From contig JBOEGA010000154.1 of the NCBI GenBank assembly GCA_050633205.1, positions 1 to 14,367 of the forward strand: 14,367 bases of DNA, given 5' to 3'. The notes under the pieces are model-generated. The model had not been told where the DNA came from. It saw nothing but the letters and a program-made list of their open reading frames with translations, and searched no databases. Every line of letters starts with the position of its first letter. Position 1 is the first letter of the stretch. The position numbers were made by a program, and so were the translations under genes. Origin of the DNA: CBDHHC01 sp050633205 (GTDB lineage Bacteria; Pseudomonadota; Alphaproteobacteria; Rhizobiales; CBDHHC01). Shown here piece after piece: positions 7,524 to 13,276 of the stretch.

Positions 7524-8609
7524 ATGAGAAAATTCAGTGTCGCGGTGATGCCTGGTGACGGCATCGGACTTGAGATTACACCACCAGCAGTGGAGCTGGT
7601 GAGGGAAGCCGCACGTCAATACAACGTAGAGTTGGAATTTAAGACTGTAGAGGCTGGTGCACAGTATTATCTGGATACAGGTGATGGATTTCCTGAAGAG
7701 CATTTTGAGCAAGCAGCTGTTGCGGATGCCATCTATCTGGCAGCAATGGGTCTGCCTGAAGTGCGATACCCCGATGGCACAGAGGTTGGACCGCAGCACG
7801 ATCTAAGGAAACGTTTGAAACTGTACGCAGGGGTCAGACCTTGCCGTACGATGCCAAATTTACCGTTGCCGCTGGCGGATCCACGCAGCAAAGAACTGGA
7901 TTTTGTGATTGTACGGGAATCCACGGAAGGCATATTTGCTGAACCCAGATCTCATGATCTGGATACTGACGAAGCTGCACATAATTTGATTAGGGTTACT
8001 CGAGATACTTCCCGCAAATTGTTTGAATTCAGCTTTCGACTGGCAGAGCGTCGGAAATTACGTGGGCACCCCGGGCTCGTCACATGCTCTGATAAGGCCA
8101 ATGTGCTGTCTTCGCAGTTCTTCTTTCGAAACGTTTTTTATGATGTTGCAAATCAGTATTCAGACATTCAAGCGGATCATCAGTATGTCGATGCAACCGC
8201 TCTGGACCTTGTCCGGTGTCCCTGGCGTTATGATGTAATCCCAACAGAAAACCAGTTTGGCGATATTCTGTCCGATATTGCGGCGGCCTTAATGGGAGGA
8301 ATGGGTATGTCATCTTCTGGCGAGATCGGTGATCATAACGCTGTGTTTCAACCGTGCCATGGCTCTGCGCCCGACATTATGGGCGAAGGCAAAGCTAACC
8401 CGACGGGCATGATTTTATCAGGTGCATTGATGTTGGATTATCTCGGGGATAAATTTGATGTACCTGATTTGGTCAGTGCTGGCCAGCGACTGGAAGGTTC
8501 GGTGATGGAAGCCTATCGTTCCGGAGACTTGCTGCCTTACGAGCTGGGTGGACAATCTGGAACACGCGAAATTACCGCCGCTATAGAAAAAAGTCTGTCA
8601 TCACTCTAG
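7524..8609 (+). CDS. Isocitrate/isopropylmalate/tartrate dehydrogenase-family enzyme with Tyr-to-Phe active-site change
   Basis: This is a 361-residue homologue of NAD-dependent beta-decarboxylating dehydrogenases (IPMDH, ICDH, TtuC-type tartrate dehydrogenase). The nucleotide-binding MPGDGIGLEI opens the protein. Substrate and metal residues are recognisable: Arg95, Arg105, Arg131 (VRESTEG), Lys191 (SDKANVL), Asp223 (YVDA), and Asp247/Asp251 (ENQFGDILSD). HGSAPDIMGEGKANPTG is the adenine-binding loop. The residue after Gly-Ile at 136-137 is Phe138, whereas family members normally have a catalytic Tyr (GIY/GEY/GLY). This may abolish or alter decarboxylation. I start at ATG 7524 (GGGA 7513-7516) rather than ATG 7509. 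It is the last gene of the operon and a likely oxidiser of the hydroxy acid released by the lactonase. Confidence 0.88.
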   Translation: MRKFSVAVMPGDGIGLEITPPAVELVREAARQYNVELEFKTVEAGAQYYLDTGDGFPEEHFEQAAVADAIYLAAMGLPEVRYPDGTEVGPQHDLRKRLKLYAGVRPCRTMPNLPLPLADPRSKELDFVIVRESTEGIFAEPRSHDLDTDEAAHNLIRVTRDTSRKLFEFSFRLAERRKLRGHPGLVTCSDKANVLSSQFFFRNVFYDVANQYSDIQADHQYVDATALDLVRCPWRYDVIPTENQFGDILSDIAAALMGGMGMSSSGEIGDHNAVFQPCHGSAPDIMGEGKANPTGMILSGALMLDYLGDKFDVPDLVSAGQRLEGSVMEAYRSGDLLPYELGGQSGTREITAAIEKSLSSL

Positions 8610-8810
8610 TGGTTTACGCGCGGAGTGTGGTGCTTAACGCCATTTCGCAGTCACAAATACACTCGAAATTATGGTCTTCAGTTCGATGACTGCAGCGGAA
8701 GCATTCCATCCATGTATATGTCGGTGATCAGATTATGGATGTTACACAGGCTTGTTCGCGATACAAGTGCATGTGAACTCTATATTTAATACTCAAGGAA
8801 ATATGATAAT

Positions 8811-8837
8811 AATCAATGGGTTAATAATCCCTTGATT
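8811..8837. terminator. Likely bidirectional terminator between convergent genes
   Basis: AATCAATGGG (8811-8820) pairs with CCCTTGATT (8829-8837) with one bulged base around an 8-base loop. TTGCTTTT follows on the plus strand and ATTATC on the minus strand. It lies between the operon end (8609) and the stop of the minus-strand small membrane protein (8856). The preceding 200 bases after the dehydrogenase hold nothing else I recognise. Confidence 0.5.
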
Positions 8838-8855
8838 TGCTTTTAAGCACTACTG

Positions 8856-8975
8856 TCACGTGAATTTGATTGCTATAAAAACGACGGTGAGCATAAAAGC
8901 AGCCTCAACTGCGATTAATCCCCAGGAAATACCGGGCGGGTTCTTCAGTTCGTTTCGTGCGGTGTGAATATTCAT
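8856..8975 (-). CDS. 39-residue single-span membrane protein, unknown function
   Basis: This short leftward ORF starts at ATG 8975 behind AGAGGA (8983-8988 on the plus strand) with good spacing. The first 16 residues (MNIHTARNELKNPPGI) are polar and basic. Residues about 17-37 (SWGLIAVEAAFMLTVVFIAI) form one hydrophobic helix, and the protein ends KFT. The basic N-terminus suggests an N-in topology. It may be an accessory subunit or regulator of a membrane complex, as many proteins under 50 residues are, but I recognise no family. It diverges from the RHH gene across a repeat-rich spacer. The ribosome site and clean membrane helix argue that it is real despite its size. Confidence 0.55.
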   Translation of the reverse strand: MNIHTARNELKNPPGISWGLIAVEAAFMLTVVFIAIKFT

Positions 8976-8996
8976 TGATCAATTCCTCTTTAACCG

Positions 8997-9127
8997 ACAT
9001 AGACAAAGCTTTAGAATCAGACACGCGTTACATTTGTGGCTCTATTGTGCTGTCTATGTATATACATTGTAGCATAATATATGCACAATCCTGTTGCTAC
9101 CTGATTAACTGGTAAGAATGTCTATGT
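8997..9127. repeat. Repeat-rich divergent control region of the small membrane protein and RHH genes
   Basis: ACATAGACA (8997-9005) is the exact reverse complement of TGTCTATGT at 9051-9059, and that 9-mer recurs over the RHH start codon at 9119-9127. In addition ATTGTGC (9044-9050) is inverted as GCACAAT (9083-9089). A -10-like CATAAT (9073-9078) lies between the repeat copies. RHH proteins usually bind short repeated half-sites, so this may be the operator of the adjacent RHH protein. Confidence 0.45.
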
Positions 9128-9300
9128 CGAAGTCCAAAATCCTCAACATCAGAATAGATCCTGATATGAAGAAAAAAGCTCAGAAACTTGCAGAGGAAGA
9201 CGGACGCACACTGTCCAACTGGGTCACGCGATTAATTGAAAAAGAACTCAAAAAATTGAAGAAAGCCAGTAAAGAGAAGACAGGTCAGGACGAAAAGTAG
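9118..9300 (+). CDS. Ribbon-helix-helix DNA-binding protein, Arc/CopG-like
   Basis: The 60-residue protein has the RHH layout: a short beta-strand KILNIRID (about 7-14), helix A (DMKKKAQKLAEEDG, 16-29) and helix B (LSNWVTRLIEKEL, 32-44), then a Lys/Glu-rich tail. RHH dimers insert the paired beta-strand into the DNA major groove, and many are autorepressing antitoxins. No toxin gene is recognisable next to it, so a free-standing regulator is more likely than a toxin-antitoxin pair. ATG 9118 and ATG 9124 are both possible starts; GGTAAG lies just upstream. Short repeats overlap the start and fill the upstream spacer, consistent with autoregulation. Confidence 0.8.
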   Translation: MSMSKSKILNIRIDPDMKKKAQKLAEEDGRTLSNWVTRLIEKELKKLKKASKEKTGQDEK

Positions 9301-9356
9301 CTTGCGCCTCCAGCAACAAACCGTCTCACAGTCGTAGATTTGAAAGAAAATCCAGC

Positions 9357-9379
9357 GGCCTGTCAGGAAACAGGGGGCC
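9357..9379. terminator. Possible bidirectional hairpin between converging small genes
   Basis: CCTGT (9359-9363) pairs with ACAGG (9370-9374) around CAGGAA, and GG/CC outside could pair past a bulge. It lies 57 bases after the RHH stop and covers the stop of the minus-strand 59-residue gene. There is no T-run, so termination is only a possibility. Confidence 0.25.
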
Positions 9380-9542
9380 ACTTGCGTGATTCAGACAGAA
9401 CCTCATATTGTTGCTGGTAATGGCGTATGAGTTTATTTTGACGCTTTACACCTTCCTTGCCATAGCGATCTTCAATCTCTGGTAAAGACCTCAGCAACTC
9501 ATGTAATAGATGCACAAGATTGGACGGTTTTTGACTAACCAT
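9363..9542 (-). CDS. 59-residue hypothetical protein
   Basis: This leftward ORF starts at ATG 9542 behind AGGTGA with about 6-base spacing and ends at TGA 9365-9363. The product begins MVSQKPSNLVHLLHELL and is polar, Gln/Arg/Glu-rich and mostly helical in appearance, with no membrane span or signal peptide. A central RYGKEGVKRQNKLIRHY segment is strongly basic. I recognise no family. It converges with the RHH gene. The ribosome site and protein-like composition support it, but the short length leaves doubt. Confidence 0.45.
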   Translation of the reverse strand: MVSQKPSNLVHLLHELLRSLPEIEDRYGKEGVKRQNKLIRHYQQQYEVLSESRKWPPVS

Positions 9543-9723
9543 GATGGCTCACCTGACGTGTAACGGGGTCGAAAATTTCAAGCAGAAGGGCTTCCCCTTA
9601 TTAAAGAGTAGACCAAATTCCTGATCTGTCATCTAACCGAGCTGTTCCGGGCTTCAGCAAATCACGGAACCAATTAACATTTCTTCTATCTCATAAGGAG
9701 GTTTTGGCAAAGGCTCACCGACT

Positions 9724-10665
9724 ATGCGATTGATCCGTACACTGATTTTGTTGCCCGTTCTGTTTTCAGTGGCTTGTGCAAGTGCCACGGAAAAGACGGT
9801 TAAGGGTGAAGAACTGGAGCCTCAGTCCAGAATAATTGAAGTGGGTGGTAGCGATATTGAAGTCCTATTCAATCAAGGTGTCCACGGCGCTGATAGTGAT
9901 CGATGGATTGAGTGGGTCAGGCGGTCAGCGGAAACGGTTTCGGACTATTACGGCGGATTTCCTGTCAAAGAGGTTGGTGTAAATCTTGTGATGGATACAG
10001 GTTCCGGTGTCAAAACGGGTAGAGCTTATAAAGGCGTCGACAAACCGCAGTTGATTGTCTGGGTCGGAACTGATTCTCTGGATTCAGAGCTTAAGAATGA
10101 CTGGATCATGATTCATGAAATGATCCATCTGGCTACAGCGAGTCTGCCGCGCAGACATAACTGGTTGGAAGAAGGGTTGTCTGTTTATATAGAATCTGTG
10201 TCTCGCGCTCAAAAAGGTTACCTGTCAGAGGAAAGAGTCTGGAAGGAGTTTTTCAGTCGTATGCCTCAGGGTCAGCCGTTCAGCGGAGATAACGGCCTCG
10301 ATAATACGCGAACATGGGGCCGTACCTATTGGGGTGGCGCCATTTTCTGTCTACTGGTTGATGTTGCCGTTCGCGAACACACGAATAACAAAATGAGCTT
10401 GAAAAACGCTGTTCAATCCGTTGTTAAGGAAAACCTGACGATGGACACTAATGCGACAATGGATGATATTCTCAATGCCATGGATAGGGATTTCGATATT
10501 CCACTGGTTCGTCGTATCTATGAAACGTATGCCCATTCACCGAAACCATTTGGCCTGGAAAAACTTTGGCGCGATCTCGGTGTAAATGTATCAGGAGGGA
10601 GTGTAACCTTTGATGATGCTGCGCGCCTCGCTTACATACGAAAGGCGATTACGCACGATTCCTGA
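9724..10665 (+). CDS. Exported gluzincin-type zinc metallopeptidase
   Basis: The 313-residue protein has an N-terminal signal peptide (MRLIRT, hydrophobic to about residue 18). It is cut either after the ASA motif (about 21) or, less likely because the lipobox is poor, lipidated at Cys18. The zinc site is HEMIH (131-135), with the third ligand Glu150 in NWLEEGLSVY, the arrangement of M1/M61-like gluzincins but with only 14 residues between His135 and Glu150. Glu132 would be the catalytic base. A later WGRTYWGGAIFCLLVDV segment resembles the helix after the active site in M61 peptidases. It probably acts in the periplasm. ATG 9724 is the only in-frame start. A perfect AAGGAGG at 9695-9701 is 22 bases away, while AAAGG at 9709-9713 is nearer. 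It appears monocistronic. Confidence 0.82.
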   Translation: MRLIRTLILLPVLFSVACASATEKTVKGEELEPQSRIIEVGGSDIEVLFNQGVHGADSDRWIEWVRRSAETVSDYYGGFPVKEVGVNLVMDTGSGVKTGRAYKGVDKPQLIVWVGTDSLDSELKNDWIMIHEMIHLATASLPRRHNWLEEGLSVYIESVSRAQKGYLSEERVWKEFFSRMPQGQPFSGDNGLDNTRTWGRTYWGGAIFCLLVDVAVREHTNNKMSLKNAVQSVVKENLTMDTNATMDDILNAMDRDFDIPLVRRIYETYAHSPKPFGLEKLWRDLGVNVSGGSVTFDDAARLAYIRKAITHDS

Positions 10666-10681
10666 TAACAAATGCCCTAGC

Positions 10682-10696
10682 GTTTTATTGTAAAAC
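10682..10696 (+). terminator. Weak AT-rich hairpin after the peptidase gene
   Basis: GTTTTA (10682-10687) pairs with TAAAAC (10691-10696) around TTG, 17 bases after the stop, followed by CTTT. The stem is AT-rich and weak. The remaining gap up to the globin gene (10697-11023) holds the globin promoter region and no convincing ORF. Confidence 0.3.
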
Positions 10697-10885
10697 CTTT
10701 CCCTGATCCTCGCGTTATCAAGTTAAGGATGGCCAGTCTGCCAATTCTATTCTTTAAACATTCCTGTCTATGCGCATCGAAGTATCCTTTATCGAGACGG
10801 TATGATTCGAAATTCAGTTTCTGAACCAAGTTGCATTTTTCAACTGGACATCCGCCAATCGAAAATTAGTAATCTCCGACATGTA

Positions 10886-10914
10886 TTAAAAAATTTATTT
10901 GTAGCGACTATAAT
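10886..10914 (+). promoter_or_regulatory. Putative sigma-70 promoter of the truncated globin gene
   Basis: TTAAAA (10886-10891) lies 17 bases from a perfect TATAAT (10909-10914). The predicted start near 10921 falls on the AT-only palindrome TTTTAATTAAAA (10921-10932). This leaves a leader of about 100 bases before ATG 11024. I see no clear FNR or NsrR site. Confidence 0.5.
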
Positions 10915-11023
10915 TAATATTTTTAATTAAAATTACACAAATTTTTCGTGAACATTTAGCCTAATCGAGCGGCTAATGCCCAATGATCTTAATACAAACA
11001 CTTATTCTATTTTGGAGCGGTTC

Positions 11024-11491
11024 ATGAAAATCAGTCTTCGAAGCCTGGCGATAGCCAGCGTGTTGCCAATTACTTTGGCTATTTCCATTCCTTTGTCCTA
11101 CGCTGATCCTGAAGTCAGTGCCGAGGCTACATTGTACGAACGACTCGGTGGCTATAATGCTATTGCCGCAGTAGTTGATGATGTATTTCCTCGATTGGCA
11201 GGCGATGAAAAATTGAAACGTTTTTGGCAGCATCGAGGGAAGGATGGCATTGCGCGGGAGAAACAATTGCTCATTGATTTCTTTGCAGAAAAATCTGGCG
11301 GACCACTTTACTACACCGGTAGGGATATGAAAGTTCTACACGAAGGTATGAAAATCAACAATACCGATTGGAAGATCCTTATCAAAGCCGTGAATCAGAC
11401 ATTGGATAAATTTGAATTGCCAACAAAAGAACGTGATGATCTGATGGAATTTATTGAATCAACCAAAAAAGATATCGTTGAATTATCCTGA
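11024..11491 (+). CDS. Periplasmic group-1 truncated haemoglobin
   Basis: The 155-residue protein combines a Sec signal peptide (MKISLRSLA..., hydrophobic to about 25, cut after SYA at residue 27) with a group-1 truncated globin domain. Globin landmarks are LYERLGGYNAI (37-47), FFAEKSGGPLYYTGRDM (86-102) and the proximal haem ligand His106 in VLHEGMKI. By alignment the B10 position, usually a ligand-stabilising Tyr, appears to be Phe55, which would change O2/NO affinity. It would bind haem in the periplasm and handle O2, NO or peroxide. ATG 11024 has GGAG at 11014-11017. The longer frame from 10976 would bury the signal peptide and is rejected. It seems monocistronic. Confidence 0.9.
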   Translation: MKISLRSLAIASVLPITLAISIPLSYADPEVSAEATLYERLGGYNAIAAVVDDVFPRLAGDEKLKRFWQHRGKDGIAREKQLLIDFFAEKSGGPLYYTGRDMKVLHEGMKINNTDWKILIKAVNQTLDKFELPTKERDDLMEFIESTKKDIVELS

Positions 11492-11532
11492 AAATGCATG
11501 CTTTAGATACTATGAGTAATTGAAAGGCTTGT

Positions 11533-11558
11533 GAGAGTCTGAATGTTATCGGACTCTC
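11533..11558 (+). terminator. Hairpin downstream of the truncated globin gene
   Basis: GAGAGTC (11533-11539) pairs exactly with GACTCTC (11552-11558) around a 12-base loop, 41 bases after the globin stop. No T-run follows, so it may be an mRNA 3' stabiliser or a Rho-dependent end rather than an intrinsic terminator. Confidence 0.4.
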
Positions 11559-11731
11559 CAGCTTAAATTAATAGTCTGTGTAATAGATTGTTCGTAATAC
11601 GTAAGAAGAAAAATCAGCCGACTAACAGTGCTGAACTGCGATAAACCAAATGAATTGAGCGGCCATTGATCTCCAGGTTAGTCTCGACAATAGCTATCAC
11701 TCTTCAGTAGTTCTAGTTTGCATACGCAAAG

Positions 11732-11744
11732 ATAGACAGTCTAT
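11732..11744. repeat. Short perfect palindrome in the globin/DUF2892 spacer
   Basis: ATAGAC-A-GTCTAT is a perfect 6+1+6 palindrome. The 446-base gap 11492-11937 otherwise contains the globin-end hairpin, a 10-base inverted pair (TCGTAATACG at 11592-11601 and its complement at 11746-11755) and a likely promoter, but no convincing ORF on either strand. An operator role is speculative. Confidence 0.35.
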
Positions 11745-11847
11745 TCGTATTACGATTGCAACCTTACCCATCTGGTAAAATTGCGCAGATTTTCGGTGTT
11801 CCTCCAGTTTAGAAAACAGTTCGATCATTAATAGTTTCAGCCTATGA

Positions 11848-11877
11848 TTGGATTTTTAAATACAATTTAACTATAAA
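11848..11877 (+). promoter_or_regulatory. Possible promoter of the DUF2892-like gene
   Basis: TTGGAT (11848-11853) and TATAAA (11872-11877) are 18 bases apart. The -10 matches five of six consensus positions and the -35 only three. It lies 60 bases upstream of ATG 11938. Confidence 0.35.
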
Positions 11878-11937
11878 CTCCAGTTTGCCTAGACTAGTCC
11901 TCGTACTTCCCCAATCATTCACTCAAGGAGAACAATT

Positions 11938-12120
11938 ATGGGTAGCGCACAACGCCTGTTGATGATTACGGTTGCGATACTGGTTTTGACCGGTGTAGGC
12001 TTGACGGGCTGGAATGAAGCACATTGGTTTCTGTATGTAGTGTCGGGATTACTTGCTTTTGCCGGTGTCAGTGGTTTCTGCATTACCTATTCGCTGTATC
12101 AGAAGCTTGGACTCAAATAG
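11938..12120 (+). CDS. Small two-span membrane protein, DUF2892/YgaP-TM-like
   Basis: The 60-residue protein has two hydrophobic helices (about 7-24 and 30-50) joined by GWNEAHW, and ends GFCITYSLYQKLGLK. The Arg near the N-terminus, the short turn and the G-x-C-x-x-Y pattern after span 2 match the DUF2892 family (the membrane domain found at the end of YgaP-type rhodaneses). Its function as a free-standing protein is unknown. A strong AAGGAGA (11925-11931) precedes ATG 11938. A LysR gene follows 62 bases later on the same strand and may be co-transcribed. Confidence 0.75.
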   Translation: MGSAQRLLMITVAILVLTGVGLTGWNEAHWFLYVVSGLLAFAGVSGFCITYSLYQKLGLK

Positions 12121-12182
12121 CTTGTGGAAATGGGCAGGCTGAATACCGCAGCTTGCTTTTTGAAACCATCAGAAGAGAATCA

Positions 12183-13097
12183 ATGAATATTAACCAGTTA
12201 CGTTTTGTGCAAGCTGTTGCAGAGATTGGCTCTTTCAGCCAGGCTGCGGAGCGGTGTTGCGTTACCCAGCCAACACTTTCCAATGGTATCGCTCATCTGG
12301 AAGAAGAGCTTGGCGGCAAACTCTTTGAGCGCAATACACGTAGCGTTAATTTGACGCCTCTTGGACGTCACTTATTACCACTTATTGATCAAATTCTGGA
12401 CAGTCTCTGTGAACTTAAATCTTCCGCACGTGCCTGGTACGAGCCGGATCACAAGCTGATTCGTATCAGTTTATCTCCCGTCATCGACATGAAAATTGTT
12501 CAGAAATTAGTGGCGTCATTTCAGGAAATTCACCCTGATGTTGAGTTTTTTTTCAAGGAATGTTTCTTGGATGACATGCATGGCAGGTTAGACAGAGATC
12601 AGGTTGAAGTGGCTTTTCAACCGAGTCAGGAACGTCGGATTGGCTGGGAAAGGCAACCCCTGTACGCAGAACCTTTGCTCTATTTACCCAGAAGCGGAAG
12701 TCAGTTGGAACAAGACGGCGAGCACGTAGATTTGATAGAATTATCCAACGACCCCTTGATTTTTACGGTTGATGGTTGTGGTCTGGCTAATGCGACTCGT
12801 CGCTTGTTCGAAAAGGAATGTGTCGACTATACCTCTTATCCTGGACAGGCACTTATGTACACGGTCGTGGAAGAGTGGACTGAGATTGGCATAGGTGCAG
12901 GTATTCTACCTAGCTCAAAACTGACAGTGCAGAATCAAACGGCTCGCCCGTTGCTGATAAACGGAAAATTTGCAATGCTGGAATGTGAAGCTACCTGGAA
13001 GACCACCGGTACGCAACATCGCCATGTCGCTGAATTTATACAACATCTGCACAAAAATCATACTGCAACAGCATTATCTCTCTCGAAGGTTCATTGA
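12183..13097 (+). CDS. LysR-family transcriptional regulator
   Basis: This 304-residue regulator has the LysR winged HTH at residues 1-60 (FSQAAERCCVTQPTLSNGIAHLE, then LGGKLFERNTRSVNLTPLG) and a two-lobed periplasmic-binding-protein-like effector domain from about 90 to 290. Two adjacent cysteines (25-26) in the HTH are unusual. Other Cys residues in the effector domain make a redox effector conceivable, but this is not demonstrated. ATG 12183 follows AGAAGAGA. The frame is open upstream to 12024, overlapping the DUF2892 gene, and that extension has no LysR homology and is rejected. It lies between the DUF2892-like gene and the dihaem peroxidase. Its target is unknown, with the peroxidase a candidate. 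Confidence 0.92.
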   Translation: MNINQLRFVQAVAEIGSFSQAAERCCVTQPTLSNGIAHLEEELGGKLFERNTRSVNLTPLGRHLLPLIDQILDSLCELKSSARAWYEPDHKLIRISLSPVIDMKIVQKLVASFQEIHPDVEFFFKECFLDDMHGRLDRDQVEVAFQPSQERRIGWERQPLYAEPLLYLPRSGSQLEQDGEHVDLIELSNDPLIFTVDGCGLANATRRLFEKECVDYTSYPGQALMYTVVEEWTEIGIGAGILPSSKLTVQNQTARPLLINGKFAMLECEATWKTTGTQHRHVAEFIQHLHKNHTATALSLSKVH

Positions 13098-13276
13098 ATA
13101 GTTTACTTTTTATCGTGTTCATCGCTTTACATTCAGTCTGTTTCATATGAGTGAATTTCATATATTCAAAAATCCAATAAGACCATTCGTAAATAGAATT
13201 TATTGATCGCTCCCTTCCACTCTATGCTATTCAGCAGACTCTTTGGTCAAACTGAGGCAAAAGGAAGAGTAGTACC

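Noticed and set aside
9118..9542. RHH gene plus the 59-residue gene as a toxin-antitoxin pair
   Set aside because: They are convergent, not a tandem operon, and the second protein shows no RelE/ParE, VapC or other toxin motif.
10802..10930. 42-codon plus-strand ORF upstream of the globin gene
   Set aside because: No good ribosome site, low-complexity end, and it covers the likely globin promoter.
10976..11023. Upstream extension of the truncated globin
   Set aside because: It would put 16 polar residues before a typical signal peptide. ATG 11024 has a well-spaced GGAG.
11592..11755. 10-base inverted pair TCGTAATACG as mobile-element ends
   Set aside because: No ORF lies between the copies, there is no target duplication, and a pair this short can arise by chance.
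12024..12182. Upstream extension of the LysR gene
   Set aside because: It overlaps the DUF2892-like gene in another frame, and the LysR family begins at ATG 12183.
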